From Bin80 sp026708685 (GTDB lineage: Bacteria; Bacteroidota; Rhodothermia; Rhodothermales; Bin80), in NCBI GenBank assembly GCA_965200955.1, contig OZ241742.1, positions 2,480,001-2,544,000 on the forward strand: a DNA stretch of 64,000 bases, written 5' to 3'. The position numbers and the translations under genes were made by a program. Positions 1-10,672 of this stretch are shown piece after piece. Position 1 is the first letter of the stretch; each line of letters begins with the position of its first letter. The notes beneath the pieces were generated by a model. It saw only the letters and a program-made list of their open reading frames with translations. It searched no databases and was not told where the DNA came from.

Positions 1-43
1 TATCAAGATCTTCATTAAGATACCTTGACTAAAATATCCTGCC

Positions 44-912
44 TCAGAGTGAATTTTCTTCAAAAATTTCACTTTGGGTTCCCTTTTTTGAACGTGCAAT
101 TCGCATGATTTCAGGCCAACTCTGGACAAGTGTATTATAAGCTAATGCATCTTCTGAGAACTTCTTACGATCGCAAATTATGAATAGTTTGTAGCAGAGA
201 TCATGTGCTTGAGGAATGACTGTACTATTTAATCTTGCTGCAACATTTCCAGCACTTTCTTCACCATTCTGTTGTAGAATTCGAATAAGATGATGAACCA
301 CTTCCCATACGGTTAAACGACTATCTGTGATTGGATCCCATTCATGGGGTAATTCATTGGGCCTAAGGAGGCGTACTTTTCCCTTTTGTGATGTGAGAAT
401 TCCTGCTTCAACCATACCATCAATACTAGTATTTTTGGCTTTAGACAACGTATCACCAGTGCCATATTCTCCTTCCAGAAATCCATATTGTTGAAACCAA
501 GCAAGTGCCCACCGACTATCTCCATCAATATCACCTTCTTGCTCAGCCATCACCTCATCAAGGATTTCATTTATTACTGCTAATGCATCTCGTACGGTTA
601 CTCGATTACCTGCTGCATCAAGCACCTTAGCGTAACGGGTGTATATTTTCATTCCAGGCCCGATTGCAGCCTGAGCTAAGTCAACAGGAGCAGTATTACC
701 AACTTGTAATAATTTTAAAGACTGAGGTAATTCAGATCGAAGTATCTTTATCATCTCACGACGACTAATTGTTGATGCGTTACATGAGCGAAGACGACAA
801 ACAAGTATGATGCTGGAGGCAAGAGCATTTGTTCCTCGAGCAAGAAGACGATTGGTCAGCTCAGTCCTCATAGGCCATGTTCCTGTTATAGAAAAGCCTG
901 CACTTATGGTAG
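44..912 (-). pseudogene. DUF1156 adenine methylase, C-terminal part (cut off by IS)
   Basis: This is the last ~288 codons of the DNA methylase whose first part lies at 2925-5056. The two halves rejoin in frame when the IS between them is removed: the upstream half ends ...GWETFLEAT and this half resumes ISAGFSITGTWPMRTE, a stretch I recognise from the C-terminal region of DUF1156/COG1743 methylases. The open frame also runs into the IS to an ATG at 979, but those residues are IS-encoded and carry no family signal. Without the catalytic DPPY half the fragment cannot methylate DNA. Any downstream operon partner lies beyond the left edge of the window. Confidence 0.85.
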
Positions 913-2924
913 CCTGAATTTCCAACACCACCTTTAAAGGATCTTCCAGTGTGTTTAGGAGCAATGATGATGCAGACACATCGTTTATTTGTCATTATGT
1001 TTTGTGATTAAATATACAGTGTCACTACTATAATAAATCTCTATAATCAAGATTGATGCCGATTTTTTCCATTTTTTCTCTGATTCTCCTTTTTTCATTG
1101 CATTTTTTGGTTTTTAAGTATTTATGTAATATATTGGTATAACAATTTAATCACATTTTATTATGACAAAATTATCCCAACCTTTTGCAGATCTTTTCTT
1201 GAACCCCGATCTGTACAAACTCAGGCTCTACGAAGCCCTGCGTGCACGTTTTGTTGAGGGAAAACCTTGGGCCGTCATTGCGCAGCAGTTCAGACTTCAT
1301 GAGGGAACCCTCCGAAATCTAGGCTCGCAGCTACGCAAATCTGGAGTGATCCCCATATTTGACCGACCCGCCGAGGTGCAACGCTCCAAACGCGATCAAC
1401 GCATCCTTGAATTACGCCGGAAAGAACATCTCTCCAATACCGAGATTCATCAACGCCTATCGGAGGAGGGACTCAAGGCAGGGACCACCACCATCGGACT
1501 TGTTCTCAAGCAGGCTGGTATCCCAAAATTACCACGACGCTCCGCCCGCAAATCTCCCAAAGTGGCCATTGCTACACAGGCTGATGTTCGCCGATTCCAC
1601 GCAACGTCATCAACGTTTTCTACACAGTTTGCTGGCTTATTTCTCTTTGCACGGGATTTGGCAGATGCCAATATTGGGCAGCTTCTCACCACCTGGCCGA
1701 CTAGTCAGAGGATTCCTGCATTGACCATGATCAGGTCCCTGTTAGCCCTCAAACTCTGGGGAATTGGTCGCCCCTATCATGTGATGCCAAGGGTTCTGGA
1801 CGAGGGGATAGCCCTATTTGCCGGACTCAATGTGATCCCCAAAAAATCTACCTTATCCGAATACAGTACCAGAGTAGACCTTGAGCATCTGGATACATTG
1901 ATGGCAGGATGGCATCGGATCGCTCAACAATGGGTGCCCACCTTAGAACAATCCTTTGACTTGGATTTTCATACGATTCCCTATCATGGAGATGAATCGC
2001 TGATGCAGAAACATTTTGTCTCTAGCCGTAGCCGTCGTCAGCGGGGAATCTTGGCTCTGGTGGTTCGGGAAGTCAGCCAGCATGTCTTGATCTATGGGGA
2101 TGCTAAAATCACCAAAGAAACCCAGAATGATGCCATTTTTTCGTTCCTTGAAAGTTGGAAACAACGAACAGGCGAGATGCCAAAGGATCTCGTGTTTGAC
2201 AGTCGCTTTACGACCTATGCTAATCTAGCCAAACTCAATGCGCTTGGGATCTACTTCTTAACCTTACGCAAGCGTGCACCTTCTGTCGTGGATGCGGTCA
2301 ATCAGTGCCCCAAGGATCAATGGAAAAAGATCCAACTTCACAATATCGGACGGCGGTACTCTAAGCCGTATGTTCTTGATCAAACGATCACGTTAACGCA
2401 TTACCCAGATCCGCTACGTCAACTTGCAATCAAAGGACTCGGACATGAACGACCAACCCTGCTGATTACCAATTACATGAAGGAAGGTGCTGCTGAACTC
2501 ATTGACAGGTATGCACGGCGCATGCTGGTTGAAAATGCGATCCAAGATGCCATTAATTTCTTCCACATGGACGCACTGTCAAGTACGATCCCCCTGCGCA
2601 TTGATCTGGACTTACAACTCACCATCATCGCCAGTACGCTCTATCAAGCTTTGGCAAAAAGACTTGACCCACTTTATCGTGTCGCGAAAAATAAAACCCT
2701 GTTTGAGAAACTCGTCAAAGTACCTGGGAAAGTGATCACCGACAAGGATCGGGTCATTGTGAAATTCAACCGACAGGCATACAACCCAGAACTGCGGAGT
2801 GCAGGCTATGTCGGCTCACAAGGGAAGATTCCCTGGTTGCACGACAGAACGCTTTTTCTTGAATATCAATGACCTGATAGATACGCAGGTAAACGTCATA
2901 AAAAAACGTGGTTGGAAATTCAGG
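913..2924 (+). mobile_element. Complete IS4-superfamily insertion sequence
   Basis: About 2.0 kb with one transposase gene and matched ends. The left end reads CCTGAATTTCCAACACCAC; the reverse complement of the right end reads CCTGAATTTCCAACCAC, so the first 14 bases are a perfect inverted repeat. Flanking target DNA is duplicated: GGTAGCC occurs at 908-914 and again at 2924-2930. Because the duplication and the repeat ends overlap, the duplication could be 4 to 7 bp and the borders are uncertain by 2-3 bp. Removing the element and one target copy restores the methylase frame, which supports a recent clean insertion. Confidence 0.88.
1163..2872 (+). CDS. DDE transposase of the IS4 superfamily (IS1634-like)
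   Basis: Full-length 569-residue transposase filling the IS. The N-terminal ~120 residues are helix-turn-helix-like and probably bind the IS ends. The catalytic triad can be assigned as D268 (FDLDFH), D346 (DLVFDSRF) and E457 in the Y-x2-R-x3-E signature (Y450, R453, E457), as in IS4-superfamily enzymes that cut and paste DNA. No frameshift or internal stop was seen, so the element may be active. The IS1634 assignment rests on size and architecture only; IS4 relatives remain possible. An A+T-rich stretch at 1010-1160 holds the likely promoter. Confidence 0.85.
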   Translation: MTKLSQPFADLFLNPDLYKLRLYEALRARFVEGKPWAVIAQQFRLHEGTLRNLGSQLRKSGVIPIFDRPAEVQRSKRDQRILELRRKEHLSNTEIHQRLSEEGLKAGTTTIGLVLKQAGIPKLPRRSARKSPKVAIATQADVRRFHATSSTFSTQFAGLFLFARDLADANIGQLLTTWPTSQRIPALTMIRSLLALKLWGIGRPYHVMPRVLDEGIALFAGLNVIPKKSTLSEYSTRVDLEHLDTLMAGWHRIAQQWVPTLEQSFDLDFHTIPYHGDESLMQKHFVSSRSRRQRGILALVVREVSQHVLIYGDAKITKETQNDAIFSFLESWKQRTGEMPKDLVFDSRFTTYANLAKLNALGIYFLTLRKRAPSVVDAVNQCPKDQWKKIQLHNIGRRYSKPYVLDQTITLTHYPDPLRQLAIKGLGHERPTLLITNYMKEGAAELIDRYARRMLVENAIQDAINFFHMDALSSTIPLRIDLDLQLTIIASTLYQALAKRLDPLYRVAKNKTLFEKLVKVPGKVITDKDRVIVKFNRQAYNPELRSAGYVGSQGKIPWLHDRTLFLEYQ

Positions 2925-5056
2925 GTAGCCTCCAGAAATGTTTCCCAGCCTGTACTTGCTGTTCCAGTTTCACCCTTGGTTTCCGACTGCTTGTAAGCGT
3001 AGTATACTGTTAGTGGATACCACGGATGTGACTGATTTGCCAAACATTCAAGCGCCTCTGTCATTCCATCCATGAAAAAAATTTCGGCTGCTTTCTTGCT
3101 TTTATGTCGATATGGGGTCGCCACAAGTTCTGTGGACTTTGGAGATGCAAGTGTATTAAATAAGTCTGGGAAAACAGATTTGAGCAAAGGACGAAGCCAC
3201 ACATAAAAAAAATCAGAGAGATCAGCGTATCCTATATTATCATAATAGGGTGGATCTGTGGAAATGACCTTTGAATCTGAGAGATGCTGATTATGAGCAT
3301 CTAACTGCTTAGCCACACCCGAAATCTCGGCTGGAAATTTGTTTAAGCTTTTCCATACCCACATTGAAAGTCCTTTCCAGCAACCTGTTGACTTACTGAA
3401 TGGATTTGCCTCGGCAAAGCTCCAAGTCATTGGAATTGCCTGACGTCCAAATATTTGTGCCATACTCTCTCTACTTACGTCCCATAGAGAAAAAGAAGAC
3501 CAATAGCCTGCACATTTATCAATTCCAAATGATAAATACAGGCCTACCGCTTGGGCATATGCAGTGGAGCCTTTTCCTCCCTTACAAAGTGGTACTTGTT
3601 CATTTATCATACCAGCAGACAAGGCATCTGACTTTATCAAATCTATTGCCTCACTTACCAAATCTGAAAATGTAGTTAAGGCCACGAGTTGTCGTGATGT
3701 AAACAGATCTGCCCATGAATAAAAACCATATCCCCTACCACTAACCAAGTTAGTAGTGTCACGACTCATTTCTTGAGTAGGTTTCCAAGCAGGTTCTTCC
3801 ATACGTGAAATCGCGTAGTGCTGCTTCAGTGGCGATATGTATACCCTTCCTTGCTTCCCTTCTGCAACAATGGCCATTAAACAAGAATTCATGCGACCAG
3901 ACACACTTTCTTGTTTTATATAATCTCCGTTGATGGGTACTCCTGACAATAGGCATTCAAAGTTGGCACCTCGTGACAATTTTGTTCCTCGTTTAGCACG
4001 ATCTAAATCTGGAGGAGCTCCTATTTTCACTATGAATTCATACTCATTTCCAGAGATTACTGGCTCTACATAGGCTTCCTTCCCTCTTTTGGTGGAGAGC
4101 ATGAAAGTATATGCCAGTGGAACATGCACATCTCTAAATGCAGGATTAGGACTCTTCACCGTACGTGCCCAGAGCCATGCAATCACAGTAAGATTCTGCC
4201 CAATATATGGCTCCAAATCTGGGCGATCTATCGCCATATCTTCTGTAATTTCTACCTTAGGATATAAATGCCCAATTCGTTTGTAGGCTTCTTTACGCAT
4301 CCATTCACCGTAGTAGCGAACATCGTCTGCCAATCCCTGTGCACCTGTCCAACTACGGAGAACAACGGTTTGCGATGATTGAGATTCAAGATTGACGGGT
4401 GGTTGATCAGTAAACATTGGTGGAATCTCAATCATTGCCTTATTGATCAATACCGCGACTGGGTTTAAATCACTAGCGTATGCTTCAAGCCCTAGACGTT
4501 GTGCTTCTAATGGTATTGTACCTCCGCCAGCAAATGGATCGTGAAAAGCAGGCAATTTATTACGATCAAAGAGTTCTGCCGCATGTGGATGATCTGCATT
4601 CTGAGTACAGGCACGTCGCCAACTCTTCCAAATCTCAGCATTGGCCTCTTCTAATAACCGGGCGTTGTTCGTGTTCTCCCATTTGACTAATTCCTTGATG
4701 AGATCAAACAATCGCTCCCGCTCCTGTTCAGCAATAATCTCTTCAAGAAGTTGCTGATCGGACATAGAAATGTCATTAGAACTACCATCTAAATCCTTTG
4801 ATTTACGTCGTTTCATTTCTGCGATGGCAGAACGCTTCTTGCGTGAATCAGACAACAAAACATCTATATACTCTGATGGATCATCCACCATTTGAGCGAA
4901 AATGACTGCTCGAGCAACTGCTAAGGGGCGTCTAGCCCACCATAGGTGTAATGTAGAAGGATGACCGTGGCGTATTGATTTCTCTCGCGAAGATGCTACA
5001 TTTATCTCACTGAGAGGAAGTGCCACTTCAATAAGTTTCTTAGAGAATGAATTCAT
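2925..5056 (-). pseudogene. DUF1156 adenine methylase, N-terminal catalytic part
   Basis: The first ~710 codons of a methylase of about 1,000 residues. It starts with the DUF1156 region (LHLWWARRPLAVARA near residue 37). The SAM-binding motif DPFAGGG lies at 173-179 and the catalytic DPPY motif near residue 600 (STDPPYYDNIGYADLSDFF), so it belongs to the N6-adenine class. The IS truncates it after GWETFLEAT; about 35 foreign residues follow before a stop at 2816. The gene is the third of a same-strand run after the PHP/AAA and AlbA_2 genes, separated by 344 bp. DUF1156 methylases are typical of defence islands, where they often travel with DUF499 ATPases and helicases; those partners are not in view. 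Residual activity of the truncated protein cannot be excluded. Confidence 0.87.
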
Positions 5057-5400
5057 TATGCTGAAAAACTTCAGTTTTATCTGGGTGAGGCCGAGGTGAA
5101 GATAAGCATTATTGGTGCTGAGTCTGTTCAGTATTTTTAATACTTTTGGACAGGGAGTTTGAATGGGGCCTTATCGTTAGGGATGGAATAATTAAATCAC
5201 AGCCCAATGAGTGCCCCAGCGTCTCGTGACTAAATAATAAGCCATAACATGAATTTGCAAGTGATATAGGAAATTACAAGGCAATCATTATGCAATAGAG
5301 AACCGTCATAACAACTGAATATAACAAACAGTCTTCAGTTCCAGTTTGATTCATCCTATCTTGAGATGTCATGACGAATGGGGATTGGAACCAAGTCTAA
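5057..5400. other. Intergenic, no gene seen
   Basis: The 344 bp between the AlbA_2 stop and the methylase start is A+T-rich. It presumably contains the methylase promoter, but I see no convincing operator or strong hairpin. Confidence 0.5.
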
Positions 5401-6651
5401 TCACTTGATATCTTGAGTATTGGCAGAATAAATAGTTAATAATAATTCGGAATCATCAATGAGTTGATAGACTGGCCTGCTACCAGAGTGTTTTTCGCTT
5501 TCATTTAATATAATAGGTACGCCATCCCCGCGCTTTTCCATGTAGTAATTGCGGCCTATATTTTGAATAGATTCGGATATAGGTGTCTCAGAAAGCAGAT
5601 TACTGATCAGTTCATTCCGGGTTGACTGACGCAGGTGCATATTTTCAATGTTGACAGAATTCGGAAGGGAACCAGGTGAATAAATCTCTAAGCGATCATC
5701 AAACATGAAAAATCTGATTTTTGAGCCATAAACTGAATAATCTCTGTGAGCCACAGCGTTAACAATTGCCTCAAATACTGCCCGTTCATTAAACTGTGGC
5801 TTTTCAATGCGATGAGGCCTTTTTACTGCTCCGATAAATTGGTTTTTCAAGAGGAAAGTCATTGCATCATTTATCTGGCGGTATAATGGCCCACGAATTC
5901 TGTGAGCATCAATTTGATAGTTGGAATCCTGCTTAATTCCTCTGTAACGGACGGCTTCAATATATGCGTTGGGCAAGAATTGTTCCGGTTGTGGGCAGCA
6001 AAATAAGATGCCCGCAACAGAAGCTGACAGATCTTCATTTTCCTCTTTTGCCAAGAGTGAGCGTTTCTCAAGAACAACTTCTATGGATTCATCCGATATG
6101 GTGATGTACCTTTGCCAAAGTTCTTGGCTTAGATCAGCAATGTTTGACTCAGGAACGGGCTGCTCTTCAAATCGGAACAATCGTGCCTGACTACGTTGTT
6201 GAAACATTCTGGCCAGATATTCAGGTCTCATTTTTCGCACTGAGCTTCCTAATCGGTGAAAATATCCACCGGGGCTTTCATGAACAAATAGACTACGAGG
6301 AATATCGATCTTTATAATTATCCGTAATGTACCGGAACTGTCGGGAATTTCCATTCTGGACAAGGTAAAAATTACTGGTGGGGCGATACTGTCATCGCAA
6401 ATTTCATATATATAACGCTCTACATCATCCAAATGTACAAGGGGTATTCCAACTGTCTCCCGTGTAGTATCATCTACACCCAAAACTAGGGTACCTCCCT
6501 GAGAATTAGCAAGTGAAGCAATTTCATTGGCTAGTTTCTTACGAGATGGTCCATGAATTTTTCCTCCTTCAAACACAATAGTTTTGAATTCAATTGAACT
6601 ATCCTCTCCTAATCTAATTCGGCGGAGCAGTTCTCTTCGATTATTCACCAT
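5401..6651 (-). CDS. AlbA_2 (Schlafen AAA_4) domain protein
   Basis: 416 residues from the chosen ATG at 6651, which overlaps the end of the upstream PHP/AAA gene by 11 bp and suggests translational coupling. An upstream ATG at 6705 would add 18 residues and lie deep in the neighbour. The N-terminus carries the AlbA_2 signature (GEDSSIEFKTIVFEGG, then ANEIASLANSQGGTLVLGVD). The middle has a GHKL-like stretch (AVFEAIVNAVAHRDYSVYG, then RLEIYSPGSLP), as in COG2865 proteins, with a predicted winged-helix end. Relatives are nucleic-acid-binding regulators or nucleases, several in anti-phage loci. Whether this one cleaves RNA cannot be read from the sequence. Confidence 0.82.
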   Translation of the reverse strand: MVNNRRELLRRIRLGEDSSIEFKTIVFEGGKIHGPSRKKLANEIASLANSQGGTLVLGVDDTTRETVGIPLVHLDDVERYIYEICDDSIAPPVIFTLSRMEIPDSSGTLRIIIKIDIPRSLFVHESPGGYFHRLGSSVRKMRPEYLARMFQQRSQARLFRFEEQPVPESNIADLSQELWQRYITISDESIEVVLEKRSLLAKEENEDLSASVAGILFCCPQPEQFLPNAYIEAVRYRGIKQDSNYQIDAHRIRGPLYRQINDAMTFLLKNQFIGAVKRPHRIEKPQFNERAVFEAIVNAVAHRDYSVYGSKIRFFMFDDRLEIYSPGSLPNSVNIENMHLRQSTRNELISNLLSETPISESIQNIGRNYYMEKRGDGVPIILNESEKHSGSRPVYQLIDDSELLLTIYSANTQDIK

Positions 6652-9412
6652 CAATTTTACCGGTTGCAATTCTACGGAAACGATTTTCAAATGCTTTACG
6701 ACCACCCTCCATTATCGTGCAGATATTTTCACGAACATTCTTCTCTTGAAGACAACCGATAGAACCTATTTTTGATTCACCATGTATTGGAGTGAGTGAT
6801 AGGACTAATTCAGAATCACCATTCACAACAATATTCGCATTATGAGTAACAATAATTAACTGACGTTGACGTTTTTGGCTCCGCAACTGCATAACGATCA
6901 AATCATAGATAAGTAAATTATCTAAATCATCTTCGGGCTGATCAAGAATCAAAGGTTCATCTCCATAAGAAAGTAGAAAAGCCAATAGCGCAGCTGTCTT
7001 CTGTCCGGGGGAACCCTCCTTGATTGAAAGGAAGCGTTCCTTCCTACCAGTTGCACAATATTGAACATCAAGTGAATCTTCGGGAAACCAGGTATCTATA
7101 CGATCAATCAATTCAGGGGGAAGTTTAGAAAGATGATTAGAAAATCTCTGATCTTTAACTGACACGTCATCTTTTTTAAATGCGATATTCCTGATATCTT
7201 TTTTCACATCCATTAGATTTCTCTCAATAGTTCTAGTAGAGGCTTCTTTATCTCGAAAAATTTTACCAAGTAATCCTTCCCCATCTGGGGAACCTATATC
7301 TCTTTCAAAACCTGCCCCTTCCCTTTGAAGTAACTTACGAAACTCTATTTCAGCAGCATTCCGTGCTCCGTAAGGTACTACTTTTATACGAACGTATGGA
7401 TTCCCATTCAATACTTCAGATAAAAATTGGGTACGATTCTGCGTCAGAGTTCTCCGAAGTGTAACCATCCTATCTAGTTGATCTTGTATCTGAATACTCA
7501 GTTCTTTAATCCGTTCCTTAAATACAAGAACATCTTCCAATTGATCTTCCTTCAATTGCCGATCTTGAAGTAATTGACCATAAATCAAAGGATTATTCTG
7601 TTCCTTTTTCGCAAGATAATCGTTTAATTCATGATAATTTTTCTCGGCGAGCCTCGCAGTATTTTTCCAAGAGGAGGAAGAAATATCTTGATGCCACTGA
7701 GATAAAATCTGATCGGCTTTTGTAGCCATAGACTTAAGTTCGTTTGAGAAATTCTCAAAAGACATACATACCTTATTAGCATAGCCTTGTAATTCAGAAT
7801 CAGACCCTGAACTGATAAGAAAGATTTCATTTTGAAGAAAGTCTGGAACCATTTGATCAGCCAATTTACGTAATTTTTCGGGAACATTTTCCCAAGTTAA
7901 CTCCCAATCTCTGATGCTACGTTTTTGACGAGTCAACTTTTGAAAATTCTTCAATATTTTAGAATATCCTGCATTATCAAAAACACTCAATTTTCTTTTG
8001 ATATCTTCCAGTTCACCACGCAATCGAGATTCTTGAGATAGATGAGATTCTAATTCTCTGACTTCAGAGCAGAGCGAAAAAAATTTATTCTCTTCTTGAT
8101 TCCACTGCTCCATCCAGTTTCGATGATTTACTTGCGGAGCTTCATCAATGACTCTAAGCAAAGCAAGAGGTTTCTTTGCAAGATCAAATATCTGTTTTTG
8201 ACTATATATTCGTACCGGAAACCTATGAGGGATATCCCCCTCAGAGGGATGCCACTTTTCTTCAGAAGTTTGTTGTTCAATGGGTGTAAGATTACCATTT
8301 GGACTCCACTGTATGCGAAACAGGGTATTATCCTTTCGATAGTAGACCCTAATAGTGGTTTCTTCCGTTAGGAGCCCTCCATCTTCTCTATTTTTGTATA
8401 CCTCTCTATATTTAACCAATTCCTTACGAAAATCATTGGGTAATTCGTCTTCCCTCCTCATAGCAGTACGTAGAAATTCAACAAGAGTAGATTTACCAGT
8501 TCCTCTTCCACCGATGATGGAGTTGAGCCAAGGGTTAAATCTGACCTTAAATGTTTCGGATCGTCCGAGATAACGAGCTTGGGAAACCTCCATAGATTCT
8601 AAGGTCATTTCCGCAAAAACATTTGGATTTTCAGTCTGACTATCAGATCGAATCACCGAAAAAGAATCGTCTAGCAAAGCCAAACGCAATCCTTCAATTG
8701 ATGGAGTACCCATTTTAATCCAAGTAAAATGACTGCCAGGATATTTTGTATCAGAAACATCCGATGGATGGTGACTGTCGGATCCAAGGACTTCGGTCCA
8801 ACTAATTTTTTGATCTGTGTAACCTTGAGGTTTTACATAATTAGGATCAGTCAGCTCTACAGCGAAAATACTTTTATTGTTTAATGCTTGTGTTAGTGAA
8901 TTACCACTTAATTTAAATAATCCTTTTTGATTGTCAACATGTGCAGGAATAGGTATTCCCCCCGCTGAAACAATTTCACGAATCACATCAGTTAAGGACC
9001 GATTCGTTTCAGAATCACTTGTACCTTTTTCAGATTTATATCCTACACTACCCAGTAAGGAATCAATGTCTGATTTAGTCTTGTCACGATCAAAAATAGC
9101 TAGTAAATGAATACCTCCATTAACAGAAATTTCAACCCCAGGAAACAAATATAAAGGCCTAAACCCCTGAGGATGGTTATTTTCCATTAAATGAAGCTCG
9201 TCCTTAACTTGGTCAATCCAAGCACCAGTATTGTGATCGGTAATAGCCACACAATCAATCTCCGCTTGCATATAATCAAGCAACCAGTCTCTGGGCGTAA
9301 GTTGCTTCAAGCGTTCATATTCAGGTCCTTTACCATAATCATTGGACGCAGGGGTGTGGGTGTGTAAGTCAAACTTCCACCAACGTGCACCACTCCATTG
9401 CCGATTACTCAT
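6641..9412 (-). CDS. PHP phosphoesterase fused to SMC-like AAA ATPase (TrlF-like)
   Basis: 923 residues. The N-terminal PHP domain shows FDLHTHTPASND (res. ~14), VAITDHN (~56), PIPAHVD (~155) and GSDSHHPSD (~210), a largely complete metal-binding set. An ABC/SMC-type ATPase follows: Walker A GGRGTGKST near residue 305, a long coiled-coil middle (about 430-700), Walker B LILDQPEDDLDN (~838) and the switch histidine IIVTHN. PHP+AAA proteins of this type (annotated TrlF-like) occur in defence islands; a nuclease gated by ATP-driven sensing is inferred, not shown. It is first in the operon with AlbA_2 and the DUF1156 methylase. Confidence 0.8.
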   Translation of the reverse strand: MSNRQWSGARWWKFDLHTHTPASNDYGKGPEYERLKQLTPRDWLLDYMQAEIDCVAITDHNTGAWIDQVKDELHLMENNHPQGFRPLYLFPGVEISVNGGIHLLAIFDRDKTKSDIDSLLGSVGYKSEKGTSDSETNRSLTDVIREIVSAGGIPIPAHVDNQKGLFKLSGNSLTQALNNKSIFAVELTDPNYVKPQGYTDQKISWTEVLGSDSHHPSDVSDTKYPGSHFTWIKMGTPSIEGLRLALLDDSFSVIRSDSQTENPNVFAEMTLESMEVSQARYLGRSETFKVRFNPWLNSIIGGRGTGKSTLVEFLRTAMRREDELPNDFRKELVKYREVYKNREDGGLLTEETTIRVYYRKDNTLFRIQWSPNGNLTPIEQQTSEEKWHPSEGDIPHRFPVRIYSQKQIFDLAKKPLALLRVIDEAPQVNHRNWMEQWNQEENKFFSLCSEVRELESHLSQESRLRGELEDIKRKLSVFDNAGYSKILKNFQKLTRQKRSIRDWELTWENVPEKLRKLADQMVPDFLQNEIFLISSGSDSELQGYANKVCMSFENFSNELKSMATKADQILSQWHQDISSSSWKNTARLAEKNYHELNDYLAKKEQNNPLIYGQLLQDRQLKEDQLEDVLVFKERIKELSIQIQDQLDRMVTLRRTLTQNRTQFLSEVLNGNPYVRIKVVPYGARNAAEIEFRKLLQREGAGFERDIGSPDGEGLLGKIFRDKEASTRTIERNLMDVKKDIRNIAFKKDDVSVKDQRFSNHLSKLPPELIDRIDTWFPEDSLDVQYCATGRKERFLSIKEGSPGQKTAALLAFLLSYGDEPLILDQPEDDLDNLLIYDLIVMQLRSQKRQRQLIIVTHNANIVVNGDSELVLSLTPIHGESKIGSIGCLQEKNVRENICTIMEGGRKAFENRFRRIATGKIDGE

Positions 9413-9479
9413 TGATTCTGCATTTTAAGGTAAGTAATTTAACGATTGAAAACCAGAAAGGTATTAGATACTTCTCTAT

Positions 9480-9516
9480 CAGTGGGTTGTTTCAATGAGG
9501 TCTAAACAACCCACTG
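9480..9516. terminator. 13-bp perfect hairpin, possible terminator
   Basis: CAGTGGGTTGTTT pairs perfectly with AAACAACCCACTG across an 11-nt loop. It lies between the RDD gene end and the PHP/AAA start. No T-tract follows on either strand, so it is either a factor-dependent terminator for the signalling cluster or a regulatory stem. Confidence 0.4.
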
Positions 9517-9925
9517 TGAGTCCTATAATTTAGCGTAGTCAGAAATTTCACCAATAAATGATTTAACAAAGTTGATTAACTAACCTATAAATCTTACAAT
9601 AATTGGTTCATACTAAACAGTATTACCAGTTACTTGCAGTGTAAAGGATTATACCATCCAAGTGATAAGACCGGATATATATGGAGAAAATGTTTCCAAT
9701 TAGATAACATTTTCTTAAGTCACTACAAATAGGTAAAGATGCACCATGATGAAGTCTCATCATTCATGAGTAATTTACTGACATTATAGTCAGGGGAATT
9801 TAAAGATACTAAGAACATACTCATCAGTTGGATCAACTCGGAGTTAAACTAACATATTCCAGAAAGAGATGTTCATCATAACATTTATATTCAGAATGAA
9901 TGTCTGTGGCTTCTAAATCAGACCA
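9517..9925. other. Intergenic, no gene seen
   Basis: About 400 bp of A+T-rich DNA separating the signalling cluster from the defence operon. I see no plausible coding frame; the promoter of the PHP/AAA gene probably lies between this stretch and the start codon at 9412. Confidence 0.45.
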
Positions 9926-10426
9926 TTAATTGCCCTCAAAGGACACTTCTTTTCTTTTTACAACCTTGGGTGCAATTACCACAGTTCCAGCAAGCTTGTC
10001 ATGCCATCCTTGGTTTTTAGGGTCAAATGCTATCCAAATGTACCCCAATCCAAGAGGAAGAGTGGATAAAACATAGCCGAAATATCGTCCAATATATTGA
10101 CCAGTAGTGGGAGCCATCCCCGTTTTTGTATCAATAATCTTTGCATGGATTGCCATTTTCCCAGGTGTTGCTTGTTTTGCAACCCAAAACCAGATCGTAG
10201 CTACCGCAGGAAATACAAAAGACAAAAAGAAATCAAACGGTCCTTCTAATAAATCATCGTTAGTCCAGTAAGACTCTCCATAGTAGAACATAAGAATTGG
10301 AAGCGTGATGCACAGAACGATCATGTAATCAATCAGCGACGCACCAAATCGTTTCCAAAACCCTACATATATCAGATCGCTGGTAGTAGAATTGATGGAG
10401 TTTTCCATCGGATCAGAAGAATTCAT
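9926..10426 (-). CDS. RDD family membrane protein
   Basis: 166 residues with the RDD pattern: RFGASLIDY (R and D in the first membrane segment, residues ~25-50), a second segment near residues 68-87 (FFLSFVFPAVATIWFWVA) and a third with GRYFGYVLSTLPLGLGYIW, ending DPKNQGWHDKLAGT, a typical RDD closing motif. RDD proteins are small inner-membrane proteins of mostly unknown function, some implicated in transport. It is the last recognisable gene of the kinase/FHA cluster, ~240 bp after the vWA gene, so membership is likely but not certain. Confidence 0.85.
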   Translation of the reverse strand: MNSSDPMENSINSTTSDLIYVGFWKRFGASLIDYMIVLCITLPILMFYYGESYWTNDDLLEGPFDFFLSFVFPAVATIWFWVAKQATPGKMAIHAKIIDTKTGMAPTTGQYIGRYFGYVLSTLPLGLGYIWIAFDPKNQGWHDKLAGTVVIAPKVVKRKEVSFEGN

Positions 10427-10441
10427 TGAGTGAATTTATTT

Positions 10442-10672
10442 TTATGATGAGAAAAAAGGCCGGACTAAGTTGATCAATAACGCTGGAGCGGGAGAGAAAA
10501 ACTTTGACCAGTCCATACGGATTGCATAGATCTTGGATAGACAAGAGGGTTTCAAGAGATGGAAGTCTTTGTAATGAATCTCTTCAATTGGCTTGATCCG
10601 TTTCATACAGAATTTCTGGATCATCAAATTCCCAATCATGTCAAAGAAAATAGTGTCATTGCAATAACTCAT
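10442..10672 (-). CDS. Doubtful small ORF coupled to vWA gene
   Basis: A 76-codon frame whose ATG overlaps the vWA stop (ATGA). The product has no recognisable domain and is rich in aromatic and basic residues. The overlap is compatible with real coupling, but composition looks like non-coding sequence. It could equally be the remnant of a lost gene between the vWA and RDD genes. Confidence 0.2.
   Translation of the reverse strand: MSYCNDTIFFDMIGNLMIQKFCMKRIKPIEEIHYKDFHLLKPSCLSKIYAIRMDWSKFFSPAPALLINLVRPFFSS

Noticed and set aside
44..9412. DISARM or BREX
   Set aside because: No drmA/drmB/drmC, pglX or brxL-type genes are visible; only a DUF1156 methylase with PHP/AAA and AlbA_2 genes.
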